From positions 1-17,131 of the forward strand of contig DGRY01000166.1 in the NCBI GenBank assembly GCA_002391185.1: a stretch of DNA of 17,131 bases. Direction: 5' to 3'. The notes under the pieces are model-generated. The model did no database searches. It saw only the letters and a list, made by a program, of their open reading frames with translations, and was not told where the DNA came from. This DNA is from Prevotella sp. UBA4376 (GTDB lineage: Bacteria > Bacteroidota > Bacteroidia > Bacteroidales > Bacteroidaceae). A program made the position numbers and the translations under genes. Numbering within the stretch: the first letter of the stretch is position 1; the number at the start of each line of letters is the position of its first letter. Positions 5,188-13,031 of the stretch are shown here, in pieces.

Positions 5188-6693
5188 TTACATTGAAACC
5201 TCTCTACATTGACCTTCACGATTCATAATAATATAAGTAGGTAGATACTGGATGTTGAAGCATTTTTTGAGTTTTTCCATCTGTTGTTCGTTGGCAAGTA
5301 TATGTTCTCCACGAATCTTTTTGCGATATTCTTGCCATCGGTCAGGTGATGAAGTTTGGTCTGTAAGATATACAAAAGCGAGTTCTGGGTGTTTCAAAGT
5401 TGAATCTTTTAGTTTCTCCATAGCTTTCATTGACACAATACAACCATGACACCATGTTGCCCAAAAATCAATGAGTACCACTTTACCTTTATAACGATGT
5501 TTTATATCTTCGAGTACGTCACTATAGATATAATGTTCAATTCCTACTTGTGCTGTCTCCAATTGTTGGCATAATTTGTGGAAATATTGCATTTTTACAT
5601 TTTTCATTGCTCCATCTTGCAGTTTGCCATATAGTTCGATGTGTCTTGGATAGCTTTTTACAATCCGCATGTCATGCAAGTAATCACAGGGATTATTACC
5701 AGATACGGCATCCCATTCTTTTTTGCTATCTGGTAAATCCATGCTGCTGAAATAGGCACGATAGTTGGTATTTGTACCAAGCGAATGGAAAAGAGCTATC
5801 TGTTGTTCGGTTAGTGGACGGTTGTCTATATAATCGCCAATTGCAGCACCATCTTTTTTGGCAGCAATAAAGTCTAATACTTGTGCGTTGCACCAGAGCA
5901 ATTGTTCAGCCTGAATATCAATGGCGAGTGAACATAGCTGTTTTGCACAAAGAGGGAGTCGTGTGTCTTGGGCTATGTGTTGTTTTAGGTAGTCATGCCA
6001 TTTTATCATTTCCTCTACATAAGTGTTTGCCAATGGTTGATTTAGAGTTAAATTTTTTTCGAAATTCATATCCCAGCCAAATCCATAGGTAAAGGGCATA
6101 TAGCGGTGGAGGGCAGTGTTGAGGTCGGCATAATGACCTTCAAACCAAAGGCATGGCTGTTTGTCAAAGCCATATTCTTCAACAATGATATGTCTTTCAA
6201 TCTGTTCTGCCTTTAGAGTATCTTTTTGATTGAAAAAACAATTACTTGTTTCTATTTTTTTGCTCATATAGTTTTGGCTTGTTTCAGCCATGCGTTGTAA
6301 ATCAATATAAATGTCTGCTGTTTCACCTGGGTATAGGTAGAATTTTTTTGAGAAAGCATTATTTATACTGATGTTGGCACGACTTGTTCCTTTCTGTAGA
6401 AATCTAATTATAGCTATGCCGTCATTGCTTATAGATGAAGTGTAATTTTCTGCCATATACGGAAAGAAACTCATTGTCGTCAAGCATGCCGTATTTGTGG
6501 AAGTTTCTACTGCATTCCAGTTAAGAATGTGTAACCGGACAGTAGTTGAGTCTATCTCAAAAGATGGTTCTGGTAGGGGTGCATCCATATTCATTTTATG
6601 ATTTATGATGCGTTCTGGAACTTTTTTTGAAACTTGTCCTTGTACAGTTAAAGTTAATACTGTAAGTAAGAAGATGATTATTTGCTTTCTCAT
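5188..6693 (-). CDS. TlpA/ResA-like thiol-disulfide oxidoreductase, apparently shortened by a nonsense codon
   Basis: The 501-aa protein has a signal peptide (MRKQIIIFLLTVLTLTVQG) and a long N-terminal region without a recognised catalytic motif (about 20-395). A thioredoxin-fold domain follows: KVVLIDFWATWCHGC with active-site C415-H416-G417-C418, and the cis-Pro loop YLPTYI at about 483-488. The CHGC motif departs from the common CxPC. Such proteins act in the periplasm or are lipid-anchored outward; no lipobox is seen here. The reading frame ends at TAA right after NREGQCREVSM, just where the last helix should begin, and the missing helix is encoded in frame downstream. The truncation removes only the terminal helix, so the protein may be destabilised but not obviously dead. 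It is monocistronic with a consensus promoter, and divergent from the HigA-nuclease operon. A sequencing error is an alternative explanation. Confidence 0.85.
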   Translation of the reverse strand: MRKQIIIFLLTVLTLTVQGQVSKKVPERIINHKMNMDAPLPEPSFEIDSTTVRLHILNWNAVETSTNTACLTTMSFFPYMAENYTSSISNDGIAIIRFLQKGTSRANISINNAFSKKFYLYPGETADIYIDLQRMAETSQNYMSKKIETSNCFFNQKDTLKAEQIERHIIVEEYGFDKQPCLWFEGHYADLNTALHRYMPFTYGFGWDMNFEKNLTLNQPLANTYVEEMIKWHDYLKQHIAQDTRLPLCAKQLCSLAIDIQAEQLLWCNAQVLDFIAAKKDGAAIGDYIDNRPLTEQQIALFHSLGTNTNYRAYFSSMDLPDSKKEWDAVSGNNPCDYLHDMRIVKSYPRHIELYGKLQDGAMKNVKMQYFHKLCQQLETAQVGIEHYIYSDVLEDIKHRYKGKVVLIDFWATWCHGCIVSMKAMEKLKDSTLKHPELAFVYLTDQTSSPDRWQEYRKKIRGEHILANEQQMEKLKKCFNIQYLPTYIIMNREGQCREVSM

Positions 6694-6715
6694 GATTTAT
6701 GTTTTTAGTGTGATG

Positions 6716-6747
6716 CAAAGATAAATGTTAGATAATTTATAGTCAAA
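6716..6747 (-). promoter_or_regulatory. Promoter of the TlpA-like gene
   Basis: On the minus strand, TTTG (6744-6747), a 20-bp spacer, and TATCTTTG (6716-6723) match the Bacteroidetes -33/-7 consensus exactly. The -7 element ends 22 nt upstream of the start codon. Confidence 0.85.
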
Positions 6748-6814
6748 CATTTTAATAAAACTTTATTTTTTTCTTCTTTCGTTTGTAATGTCTAAAAAAA
6801 ATAACTTCGCAAAA

Positions 6815-6846
6815 TTTGCTAAAGAATAAAATTGGGTTTACCTTTG
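6815..6846 (+). promoter_or_regulatory. Promoter of the HigA-like/endonuclease operon
   Basis: TTTG (6815-6818), a 20-bp spacer and TACCTTTG (6839-6846) are a perfect Bacteroidetes promoter, 47 nt before the ATG. A second TAnnTTTG match (TATATTTG, 6862-6869) lies within the leader but lacks a -33 partner. Confidence 0.85.
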
Positions 6847-6893
6847 TAATTGATAGCATAATATATTTGTAGTATTTTAAAGGATAATTTGAT

Positions 6894-7205
6894 ATGGCAA
6901 ACTTAGGTTATGGATTTTATCCTACTCATCCTGGTGAGGTAGTGAAAGACGAGCTTGAAGCTCGTGGCATTACTCAAAGTAGATTTGCTGAAACAATTGG
7001 CATGGGAGCTTCTGTGCTTAATGAGATACTGAATGGGCGTAGAAATATAACTCCAATAACAGCTCTCACTTTTGAGGCAGCACTGAATATACCAGCTGAT
7101 TCCTTAATGCGTTTGCAGACAAAATACAATATGCATATTGCTAGGCAAGACACTTCATTGCTTGCAAAGTTGAAGTTAATAAGTAAGGCTGCATCGGTGT
7201 TGTAA
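6894..7205 (+). CDS. HigA-family HTH regulator/antitoxin without a HigB partner
   Basis: The 103-aa protein starts MANLGYGFYPTHPGEVVKDE, the typical HigA (VapI-type) opening with the HPGE motif. An XRE-type helix-turn-helix follows at about residues 24-60 (ITQSRFAETIGMGASVLNEI, then NGRRNITP). HigA normally lies directly after a RelE-fold HigB toxin. Here the upstream DNA is a promoter region and a divergent gene, and the downstream neighbour, 16 nt away, is a secreted nuclease. It is therefore either an orphan antitoxin/regulator or regulates its own operon with the nuclease. The DNA-binding fold is certain; the biological target is unknown. The start follows a leader of about 40 nt from a perfect promoter. 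Confidence 0.85.
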   Translation: MANLGYGFYPTHPGEVVKDELEARGITQSRFAETIGMGASVLNEILNGRRNITPITALTFEAALNIPADSLMRLQTKYNMHIARQDTSLLAKLKLISKAASVL

Positions 7206-7221
7206 TGCAAACAATTATATA

Positions 7222-8097
7222 ATGAGGAGAAAGAAGAATAATGTTGGAGTGGTTTTTGTGGTTGCTCTCTTGATGGGAGTGACTGCTTTGTGTGCGCATA
7301 AAACAGAAAAGCAGGATAAGGAAACTGCTTTGACAGAGGAAAAGCGTGATAGAATTGTTGAGGCTGACGAGGAGAGGGAACTTAAAAGCACCGAAGATAA
7401 AGGGACAGAGGATGTTGCTGCACTTGAAGTTCCTGCTTACGGCAAGAACGAGGAGGTGATAAAACGACTGGCATATACCGTGTCGTATAATCATGAAACG
7501 AGATTGCCTAATTGGGTGGCTTGGCATTTAACTGCTAATCATGTGGACGGACCTGTTAAAAGAAAGGACGTTGATTTCACGGATGATGAGAGTGTGGCTG
7601 CCCCTAAGGGATGTAAATCGGATTATTATAGTTCAGGATATGATCGTGGGCACATGTGTCCTGCAGGTGACAACAAATGGTCGGAAAGGGCTATGCAAGA
7701 GTGTTTCCTGATGACGAATATGTGTCCGCAACTGGCAGGACTGAACTCTGGAATGTGGAACTCGTTGGAAAAGAACTGCCGAACATGGGCTGAGCAATAT
7801 GGCGATGTTTATATTGTGTGCGGACCTGTGCTGCTGAAAGGGGCACATAAAACCATAGGGCGCAATAAGGTTGTTGTGCCAGAGGCTTTCTTCAAGGTTA
7901 TATTGTGCACGAAGGGTAAGCCGAAGGCTATTGGCTTTGTGATGCGCAATCAGTCGATGAGGGGACATAAGAAAACGGAATTTGTGAACTCGGTGGATGA
8001 TGTGGAACGAATAACGGGAATAGATTTCTTTCCAGCCTTGCCTGACGACATAGAGAACGAGGTGGAAAAACAGAGTAACCCTGCCGACTGGAACTAA
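7222..8097 (+). CDS. Secreted DNA/RNA non-specific endonuclease (Endonuclease_NS, DRGH type)
   Basis: The 291-aa protein begins with a basic stretch and a hydrophobic segment (VGVVFVVALLMGVTALCA), a Sec signal or membrane anchor. A highly charged E/K-rich linker runs to about residue 68. The nuclease domain then carries the catalytic signature YDRGHMCPAGDN (D141, R142, G143, H144; the His is the general base in this beta-beta-alpha metal family). The metal-binding region TNMCPQLAGLNSGMWNSLE follows. Full catalytic motifs suggest an active enzyme cutting DNA and RNA, outside the cytoplasm, for nutrient scavenging or defence. It lies 16 nt after the HigA-like gene and very probably shares its promoter. 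No dedicated nuclease inhibitor is seen; export would protect the cell. Confidence 0.92.
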   Translation: MRRKKNNVGVVFVVALLMGVTALCAHKTEKQDKETALTEEKRDRIVEADEERELKSTEDKGTEDVAALEVPAYGKNEEVIKRLAYTVSYNHETRLPNWVAWHLTANHVDGPVKRKDVDFTDDESVAAPKGCKSDYYSSGYDRGHMCPAGDNKWSERAMQECFLMTNMCPQLAGLNSGMWNSLEKNCRTWAEQYGDVYIVCGPVLLKGAHKTIGRNKVVVPEAFFKVILCTKGKPKAIGFVMRNQSMRGHKKTEFVNSVDDVERITGIDFFPALPDDIENEVEKQSNPADWN

Positions 8098-8353
8098 AAA
8101 AAATGGGAGCCTCTCCCATCCCTCGGCGCTTCGCTATTGAAGATTGAAAATTGAAGATTAGTCGGCTACGCCGATATAATATTTAAATCTTTCCATATTT
8201 CATTATTTCAATTTTACTTGGGGATAACTAACTGATTGCGTTTCTTGCTAGCATAATTCAAAACTCATAATTTGTAATTGCGCTTGCGCAACCAATTTCA
8301 AATTTGTAACTCATAATTTCAAATTTTGATTAGGCTTTTTCGTTATTTTACTT
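8098..8353. repeat. Intergenic region with several small hairpins and AT-rich repeats
   Basis: ATGGGAG-CCT-CTCCCAT (8103-8119) follows the nuclease stop. It is preceded by an A run, so as a terminator it would work only on the minus strand. Further hairpins are GCG-CTT-CGC (8126-8134), TCGGC-TAC-GCCGA (8162-8174) and TTGCGC-TT-GCGCAA (8278-8291). AT-rich repeats lie between them: ATTGAAGATT twice near 8136-8160, and ACTCATAATTT twice (8263-8273 and 8310-8320). No gene is seen. Confidence 0.6.
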
Positions 8354-8361
8354 TACCTTTG
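8354..8361 (+). promoter_or_regulatory. -7 element of the hexosaminidase gene
   Basis: TACCTTTG matches the TAnnTTTG consensus 25 nt before the ATG. The nearest TTTG (8325-8328) is 25 bp upstream, longer than the 20 bp seen at other promoters here, so the -33 contact is probably weak. Confidence 0.6.
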
Positions 8362-8386
8362 CGGACAGAACTAATAACTATTCAAT

Positions 8387-10624
8387 ATGACAAAAATCAA
8401 CCGAATCATTACTTTGGGCTTGATGCTCATGGCAAATGCAATGTGTTTTGCCCAGAATCAAGCTATTATTCCTGTTCCTGTTGCTGCTGAATGGCATGAG
8501 GGAACATTCTCCATTAACAATAAAACAACGATAGGCACTAATGTGGCTTCTCTGCGCCCTGCAGCCGAATATCTTAGTGGTGTGCTTGCCAAGGAAACAG
8601 GCACAAAGATTAAGGTGAAGAAATCTGCCAAGGCTACTATTGTGCTTGCTTTGAACAGCGAAAGCAAAGAGGGCGCATATAGTCTGCATGTTGACAAAAA
8701 GGGTGTGCGCATTGAAGGCTGCGGATATGCAGGTGTGATAAACGGTATTGCCACTCTGCGCCAGATGTTGCCCGAATTGCACTATGCCGACATTATCGAC
8801 GAGCCAGCAAAGAGCTGGAGAGGAATGGAACTCGACTGCAGTCGCCATTTCTTCAGCAAGGACGAGGTGAAGGAACTTCTTGATGTTCTTGCTTTCTACA
8901 AGATAAATAAATTCCATTGGCATCTTACCGACGATCAGGGTTGGCGTGTAGAGATTAAGAAGTATCCTTTGCTTACCGAAAAGGGTGGTTGGCGCACTTG
9001 GAACAATCAGGATTCTGTTTGTTTCAATCGTGCAAAGAAAGAGGATAATCCTGATTTGATTCCTGATGCAAAGAAAACACGCAAACTGGCTGACGGCACA
9101 GTTGAATATGGTGGCTTCTACACTCAGCAGGATATTCGTGAGATAGTGGAATATGCAAGTGTGAGAGGAATTGATGTTATTCCAGAGATTGATATGCCAG
9201 GACACAGTTTGGCTGCTATTGTAAACTACGACGGTTTGAGTTGTTTTCCACAGATAGGGTGGGGCAAGTTGTTCACCACTCCTCTTTGTCCGGGAAAAGA
9301 CAAGGTGCTGGCTTTCTGCAAGGATGTGTGGAAAGAAATCTTTGAACTCTTCCCAAGCAAATATGTGCATATTGGTGGCGACGAGGTTGACATGAAGAAC
9401 TGGAAGAAATGTCCCGACTGCCAGAAGCGCATTAAGGAGCACAATCTGAAGGATGAGCATGAACTGCAGGCATGGTTCACTCACGACATGGAGAAATTCT
9501 TCAATGCAAATGGCAAGACTATGATTGCTTGGGACGAAACTGTTCAGGGTGGACTCTCGGCTACTCAAACCGTGATGTGGTGGCGCTCTTGGGCTCCTAA
9601 CGCTCCGAAAGAAACAACCAGTCATGGCAACAATCTTATCTGCACACCTAATGGCGAGTTTTATCTCGACTATGATGAGGATGGAAAGAGCATAGGAAAG
9701 ATTTATAATTTCAATACCGAACTTGACGGGCTGTCTGCCGAAGAACAGCAACATGTGCTGGGTGTTCAGGGCAACCTGTGGACAGAGTGGGTGCCAACAC
9801 GTGAACGTATGTTCCACATGGCTTTCCCACGAATGATTGCTGTAGCTGAACTGGGCTGGAGCAGCAAGGAAAACAAATGTCTTGATGATTTCAAAACTCG
9901 TCTTTCTAAGCATTTCGCTTTGTTGCAGAAGATGAACGTTACTTATCGCATTCCTGACCTCACTGGATTCTATAACACAAATGTGTTTGTTGATGAGGCT
10001 AAGGTGAAGGTGAATTGTGCCGACCCATCAGCTGTGATAAGATACACCACCGACGGTTCTATTCCACAGAGTGATTCTAAGCTCTACACAGGCGAGTTCA
10101 CTATTGACAAGACAACCGACTTCACTTTCCGCACATTCGATAAGAACGGCAGAAAGGGCGATATGACTAAGTGTCGTTTCATCAAAGAAGAAATGGCTCC
10201 TGCTGTTGCAGGTAAAGACCTGAAGCCAGGACTTAGCGCAGAGTGGCATGAATACACTGGTGCCGACTGTGCAGGTATTGAGGCTGCCCCCGTTAACGGC
10301 TGCTATGAGGTGAGCGAAGTGGCTATCCCTGATAGCGTAAGTGGCAACATCGGACTAATCATCACTGGATATATCGAAGTGCCAGCCGACGGTATCTACA
10401 CCTTTGCCTTGCTGAGTGACGACGGAAGCTATTTGAAACTCGACGGCAATATGGTTGTTGACAACGATAAGGAACATTCACCACGTGAGGTTATTGGTCA
10501 GCACGCCATGAAGAAAGGCTTGCATCAACTTTATGTGCGTTATTTCGATCACAACGGAGGACAGCTTCGCCTCAATGTTTTCGACCAGAATGGCAACAAG
10601 GTGAATGTAGGCTATAAGCACTAA
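8387..10624 (+). CDS. Secreted beta-N-acetylhexosaminidase, GH20, with C-terminal PA14 domain
   Basis: This 745-aa enzyme removes terminal GlcNAc/GalNAc residues from glycans (mucin, N-glycans, chitin-type oligomers). A signal peptide (MTKINRIITLGLMLMANAMC) is followed by a GH20b domain (about 25-140) and the GH20 barrel (about 145-495). The barrel opens with WRGMELDCSRHFF and carries the catalytic pair in HIGGDEV, D332-E333; the Asp assists the substrate's own acetamido group and the Glu is the acid/base. A chitobiase-type C-terminal module follows (VIRYTTDGSIPQSDSKLYTG, about 548-570). Last comes a PA14 domain (about 615-745, with YTFALLSDDGSYLKLDG), often carbohydrate-binding. It is monocistronic and well conserved in character, with codon use less AT-rich than the left part of the window. 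It probably acts in the periplasm or on the surface during host-glycan use. Confidence 0.95.
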   Translation: MTKINRIITLGLMLMANAMCFAQNQAIIPVPVAAEWHEGTFSINNKTTIGTNVASLRPAAEYLSGVLAKETGTKIKVKKSAKATIVLALNSESKEGAYSLHVDKKGVRIEGCGYAGVINGIATLRQMLPELHYADIIDEPAKSWRGMELDCSRHFFSKDEVKELLDVLAFYKINKFHWHLTDDQGWRVEIKKYPLLTEKGGWRTWNNQDSVCFNRAKKEDNPDLIPDAKKTRKLADGTVEYGGFYTQQDIREIVEYASVRGIDVIPEIDMPGHSLAAIVNYDGLSCFPQIGWGKLFTTPLCPGKDKVLAFCKDVWKEIFELFPSKYVHIGGDEVDMKNWKKCPDCQKRIKEHNLKDEHELQAWFTHDMEKFFNANGKTMIAWDETVQGGLSATQTVMWWRSWAPNAPKETTSHGNNLICTPNGEFYLDYDEDGKSIGKIYNFNTELDGLSAEEQQHVLGVQGNLWTEWVPTRERMFHMAFPRMIAVAELGWSSKENKCLDDFKTRLSKHFALLQKMNVTYRIPDLTGFYNTNVFVDEAKVKVNCADPSAVIRYTTDGSIPQSDSKLYTGEFTIDKTTDFTFRTFDKNGRKGDMTKCRFIKEEMAPAVAGKDLKPGLSAEWHEYTGADCAGIEAAPVNGCYEVSEVAIPDSVSGNIGLIITGYIEVPADGIYTFALLSDDGSYLKLDGNMVVDNDKEHSPREVIGQHAMKKGLHQLYVRYFDHNGGQLRLNVFDQNGNKVNVGYKH

Positions 10625-10760
10625 TCTTTGTAATAAAAAAAAAAGTTCTTGCGTCGAAGATTCAATATAGACGGATTATAGAGGCATTATAAAGGAATAA
10701 TAGAGCCTTAATAGTGTATAGATGTAAGAATTTGGGAATCTAAGTAAAGTTTAGTTATAT

Positions 10761-10812
10761 AAAAAACTCGAATTAGAGCATTAAATATTTCGCTCTGATT
10801 CGAGTTTTTTTT
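10761..10812. terminator. Bidirectional terminator between convergent hexosaminidase and PatB genes
   Basis: A 19-position stem (10761-10779 with 10792-10810), broken only by one G-U pair, has a 12-nt loop. Each arm ends in A6 or T6 and beyond, so both strands show a stem followed by a T run. It lies 3 nt past the PatB stop and 136 nt past the hexosaminidase stop; no other feature is seen in that gap. Confidence 0.9.
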
Positions 10813-10815
10813 ATC

Positions 10816-12018
10816 CTACATTGGGCAGCCCAATTCGGCTTCGTCAGGAGTGTATTGGCTAAGCAGGCGGGCTATGCGACGCAAACCCTCTTTGAGAGTT
10901 TCACGTGGGCAAGCAAGGTTTATGCGAAGGTATCCTTGTCCTGCATTTTTTCCATACATAGTGCCATTGTTAACCATTACCTTTCCTTTGTGCAGCAGTT
11001 TCTCGTAGGCTTCGTCGCTTGAAAGTTCGTAGGCACTGATGTCGATCCATGCAAGGTAAGTGCCTTCGAGTTTCAATACTTCAACTTGAGGAAGGTTCTC
11101 AAGGAAATAGTTCTTTAGGTGCTGATAGTTGTCCCAGATGTATTCGTTGAGGGCATCAAGCCACTCTGCTCCTTCTTCTGAATAAGCTTCTTCAAGGGCT
11201 ATTGGTCCGAAAGGATTAACATCGCACACCTCGTGGATGTTTATAACGCGGTCTATGCGACGACGCCACTCGCTGTTGCTGCAGATGATATTGGCAATCT
11301 GCAAGCCTGCTGTGTTGAAACTCTTGGAAGGCGAGTTGAGGGTGATGCTGTTGCGCTGACAATCATCGTTTACGGCAGCAAATGGTGTGAACGTGTTTCC
11401 TGGCATAACAAGTTCGCAATGAATCTCGTCGCTGATAACTTTCACGCCATGACGCATACAAATCTCATTCATACGAGCAAGTTCTTCCTTTGTCCACACA
11501 CGTCCTGCAGGATTATGAGGGTTGCAAAGCAGGAAGAGAGTTGTTTTCTCGTCGGCACATTTCTGCTCGAAATCTTCAAAATCAAGCTTGTAGGTATTGA
11601 AGTCGCGTACAAGTGGATTCTCAATAATGTCGCAGCCCTGATTGCGGATGCTGCTGAAGAAGCAGTTATAAACAGGAGTTTGAACAAGCACTTTTTCGCC
11701 AGGGAGGGCAAGAGCACGAATGGCGCAGCTTATAGCAGGCACAACACCTGAAGTGTATAGAATCCATTCACGTTGCACTTTCCATTGGTGGCGTTTGTCC
11801 ATCCAGTTGATGATAGCGTTGTAGTAACTATCGTTAATGGTAGTGTAGCCAAAGATGCCATGTTCAACACGTTGCTGCAGAGCTTTGTTGATGTTTGGAG
11901 CAGTAGGGAAATCCATATCGGCTACCCACATAGGGAGAACATCGTCGCCACAAAGATCCCACTTCATGCAGTTTGTTCCACGGCGGTTCACTACATTATC
12001 GAAGATTGATTTATCCAT
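10816..12018 (-). CDS. patB: PatB/MalY-type PLP-dependent C-S lyase (cystathionine beta-lyase-like)
   Basis: The 400-aa cytoplasmic fold type I aminotransferase-like enzyme begins with the MalY/PatB signature (NRRGTNCMKWD, then LPMWVADMDFPTAP). Further motifs are the cofactor ring-stacking region QTPVYNCF (about 113-120), NPHNPAGRVW (166-175), the PLP-Asp in SDEIH (D197) and the Schiff-base lysine in NSPSKSFNTAGLQ (K232). Enzymes of this family split cystathionine or cysteine conjugates into a thiol, pyruvate and ammonia; some contribute H2S release. Length and motifs are complete. It is the second gene of an operon, 11 nt after the DUF3737 gene, and ends at a strong bidirectional terminator. 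The exact substrate cannot be told from sequence. Confidence 0.92.
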   Translation of the reverse strand: MDKSIFDNVVNRRGTNCMKWDLCGDDVLPMWVADMDFPTAPNINKALQQRVEHGIFGYTTINDSYYNAIINWMDKRHQWKVQREWILYTSGVVPAISCAIRALALPGEKVLVQTPVYNCFFSSIRNQGCDIIENPLVRDFNTYKLDFEDFEQKCADEKTTLFLLCNPHNPAGRVWTKEELARMNEICMRHGVKVISDEIHCELVMPGNTFTPFAAVNDDCQRNSITLNSPSKSFNTAGLQIANIICSNSEWRRRIDRVINIHEVCDVNPFGPIALEEAYSEEGAEWLDALNEYIWDNYQHLKNYFLENLPQVEVLKLEGTYLAWIDISAYELSSDEAYEKLLHKGKVMVNNGTMYGKNAGQGYLRINLACPRETLKEGLRRIARLLSQYTPDEAELGCPM

Positions 12019-12029
12019 ATAGTATGTTT

Positions 12030-12887
12030 TTATTTTTTTCGTTCTATGATTTCACAGTTGTTTGGCGCTTTTACATTCTCATTGATGGTGACAGAGCCAA
12101 CGCTGTCGGCAACAATGCGTCCTGACTGTGGATTCTTGATATTGGTGATAGCACCGATGATTTGTGCATCAATATTTGTGCAGTCTTCAAATGCACGGTC
12201 ACATTCAGCATCGAAGGTGCAGTCAATGAGAGTAACGTTGTCCATATAGCAAAGTGGCTGTTCGCCGCTGATGTGACAACGCACAAGTTTCACGTTCTTG
12301 GAATGCCAGGCAAGATATTCACCGTTGAGCTGAGAATCATATACTGTCACATTGTCGCATTCCCAGAAACTGTCTTTAGTGTTTATAGTTGCATTGTGTA
12401 TTTCAATATTCTGGCAATACTGGAAAACGTATTTAGAATCAGTTTCCAAGCCATCAACATATATGTTCTTGCTGAACATGAAAGGGTAGGTGCCCTCATG
12501 AAGCTTTACGTTCTTGAGTTTTAGTCCGTCAACACGCCAGAATGTTTCATCTGCATCTGTGATGGTTACATTTTCGAGTGACAGGTTGTTCATCTCACGG
12601 AAGAACTTAGGACCGTCGATGGTGCAGTCTTTCATTGTCATGTCGTTGCTGTACCAAATGGCAGAACGACTTTCGGGTGCAAAATAGCAATTGGTGATGA
12701 GGCTGCGGTCAACATGCCACCAAGGATATTTGCCATAGAACTTTGAGTTGTGACACTCAAGGTCGGTGCAGCACTTTATGCCAGACTCACCATCTGTGAT
12801 AGTTATATTCTGCAGTTTGGTGTTGTGAATGCCGAATAAAGGGCGTTCTCCGCCATAGCTTTTGTTTTCAATTGTTTCCATACTCAT
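12030..12887 (-). CDS. DUF3737 family protein, right-handed beta-helix
   Basis: This 285-aa protein has a repeating pattern of short strands with many Asn, Asp, Cys and aromatic residues (for example KNVKLVRCHISGEQPL and DNVTLIDCTFDAE). That pattern is typical of parallel beta-helix proteins and matches the DUF3737 family. There is no signal peptide, so it is probably cytoplasmic. The start could be MSMET or MET three residues later. It is the first gene of an operon with PatB/MalY (11-nt gap). The pairing suggests a link to sulfur amino acid or thiol metabolism, but no activity is established. Beta-helix proteins often bind or modify sugars, so a carbohydrate role is possible. Confidence 0.85.
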   Translation of the reverse strand: MSMETIENKSYGGERPLFGIHNTKLQNITITDGESGIKCCTDLECHNSKFYGKYPWWHVDRSLITNCYFAPESRSAIWYSNDMTMKDCTIDGPKFFREMNNLSLENVTITDADETFWRVDGLKLKNVKLHEGTYPFMFSKNIYVDGLETDSKYVFQYCQNIEIHNATINTKDSFWECDNVTVYDSQLNGEYLAWHSKNVKLVRCHISGEQPLCYMDNVTLIDCTFDAECDRAFEDCTNIDAQIIGAITNIKNPQSGRIVADSVGSVTINENVKAPNNCEIIERKK

Positions 12888-12934
12888 ATTTGTAATACCT
12901 ATTATTATGTTGTGTTGTTTATATTATCCAATGG

Positions 12935-12942
12935 CAAATATA
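12935..12942 (-). promoter_or_regulatory. -7 element of the DUF3737-PatB operon
   Basis: The minus strand reads TATATTTG, a match to TAnnTTTG, 47 nt before the first gene. No TTTG is present at the expected -33 position, which is T-rich on that strand. Confidence 0.5.
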
Positions 12943-12974
12943 CAAATATGATGCCAAAAAAAATAATTCTATAC

Positions 12975-13009
12975 GAAAAAACCACTCTATGCCAGAACAT
13001 AGAGTGGTT
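12975..13009 (-). terminator. Terminator of malate dehydrogenase
   Basis: AACCACTCTATG (12980-12991) and CATAGAGTGGTT (12998-13009) form a perfect 12-bp stem with a 6-nt loop. On the minus strand it is followed by a T run. It begins 22 nt past the mdh stop codon. Confidence 0.9.
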
Positions 13010-13031
13010 GATATGACGTAAATCTTATGAA

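Noticed and set aside
6720..6893. Hidden higB toxin gene before the HigA-like gene
   Set aside because: The 200 bp between the divergent genes contain two promoters and no open frame of useful length.
6949..6965. 17-bp palindrome ACGAGCTTGAAGCTCGT
   Set aside because: It lies within the HigA-like coding sequence and is explained by codons for DELEAR; no evidence of a separate function.
8103..8119. Hairpin as terminator of the nuclease operon
   Set aside because: The run of A precedes the stem and no T run follows on the plus strand; it would only work for transcription from the other side.
8378..9913. Long open frame (511 codons) antisense to the hexosaminidase gene
   Set aside because: The sense strand has full GH20 motifs; the antisense product is rich in Cys, His and Leu with no domain or start signal, as expected of a shadow frame.
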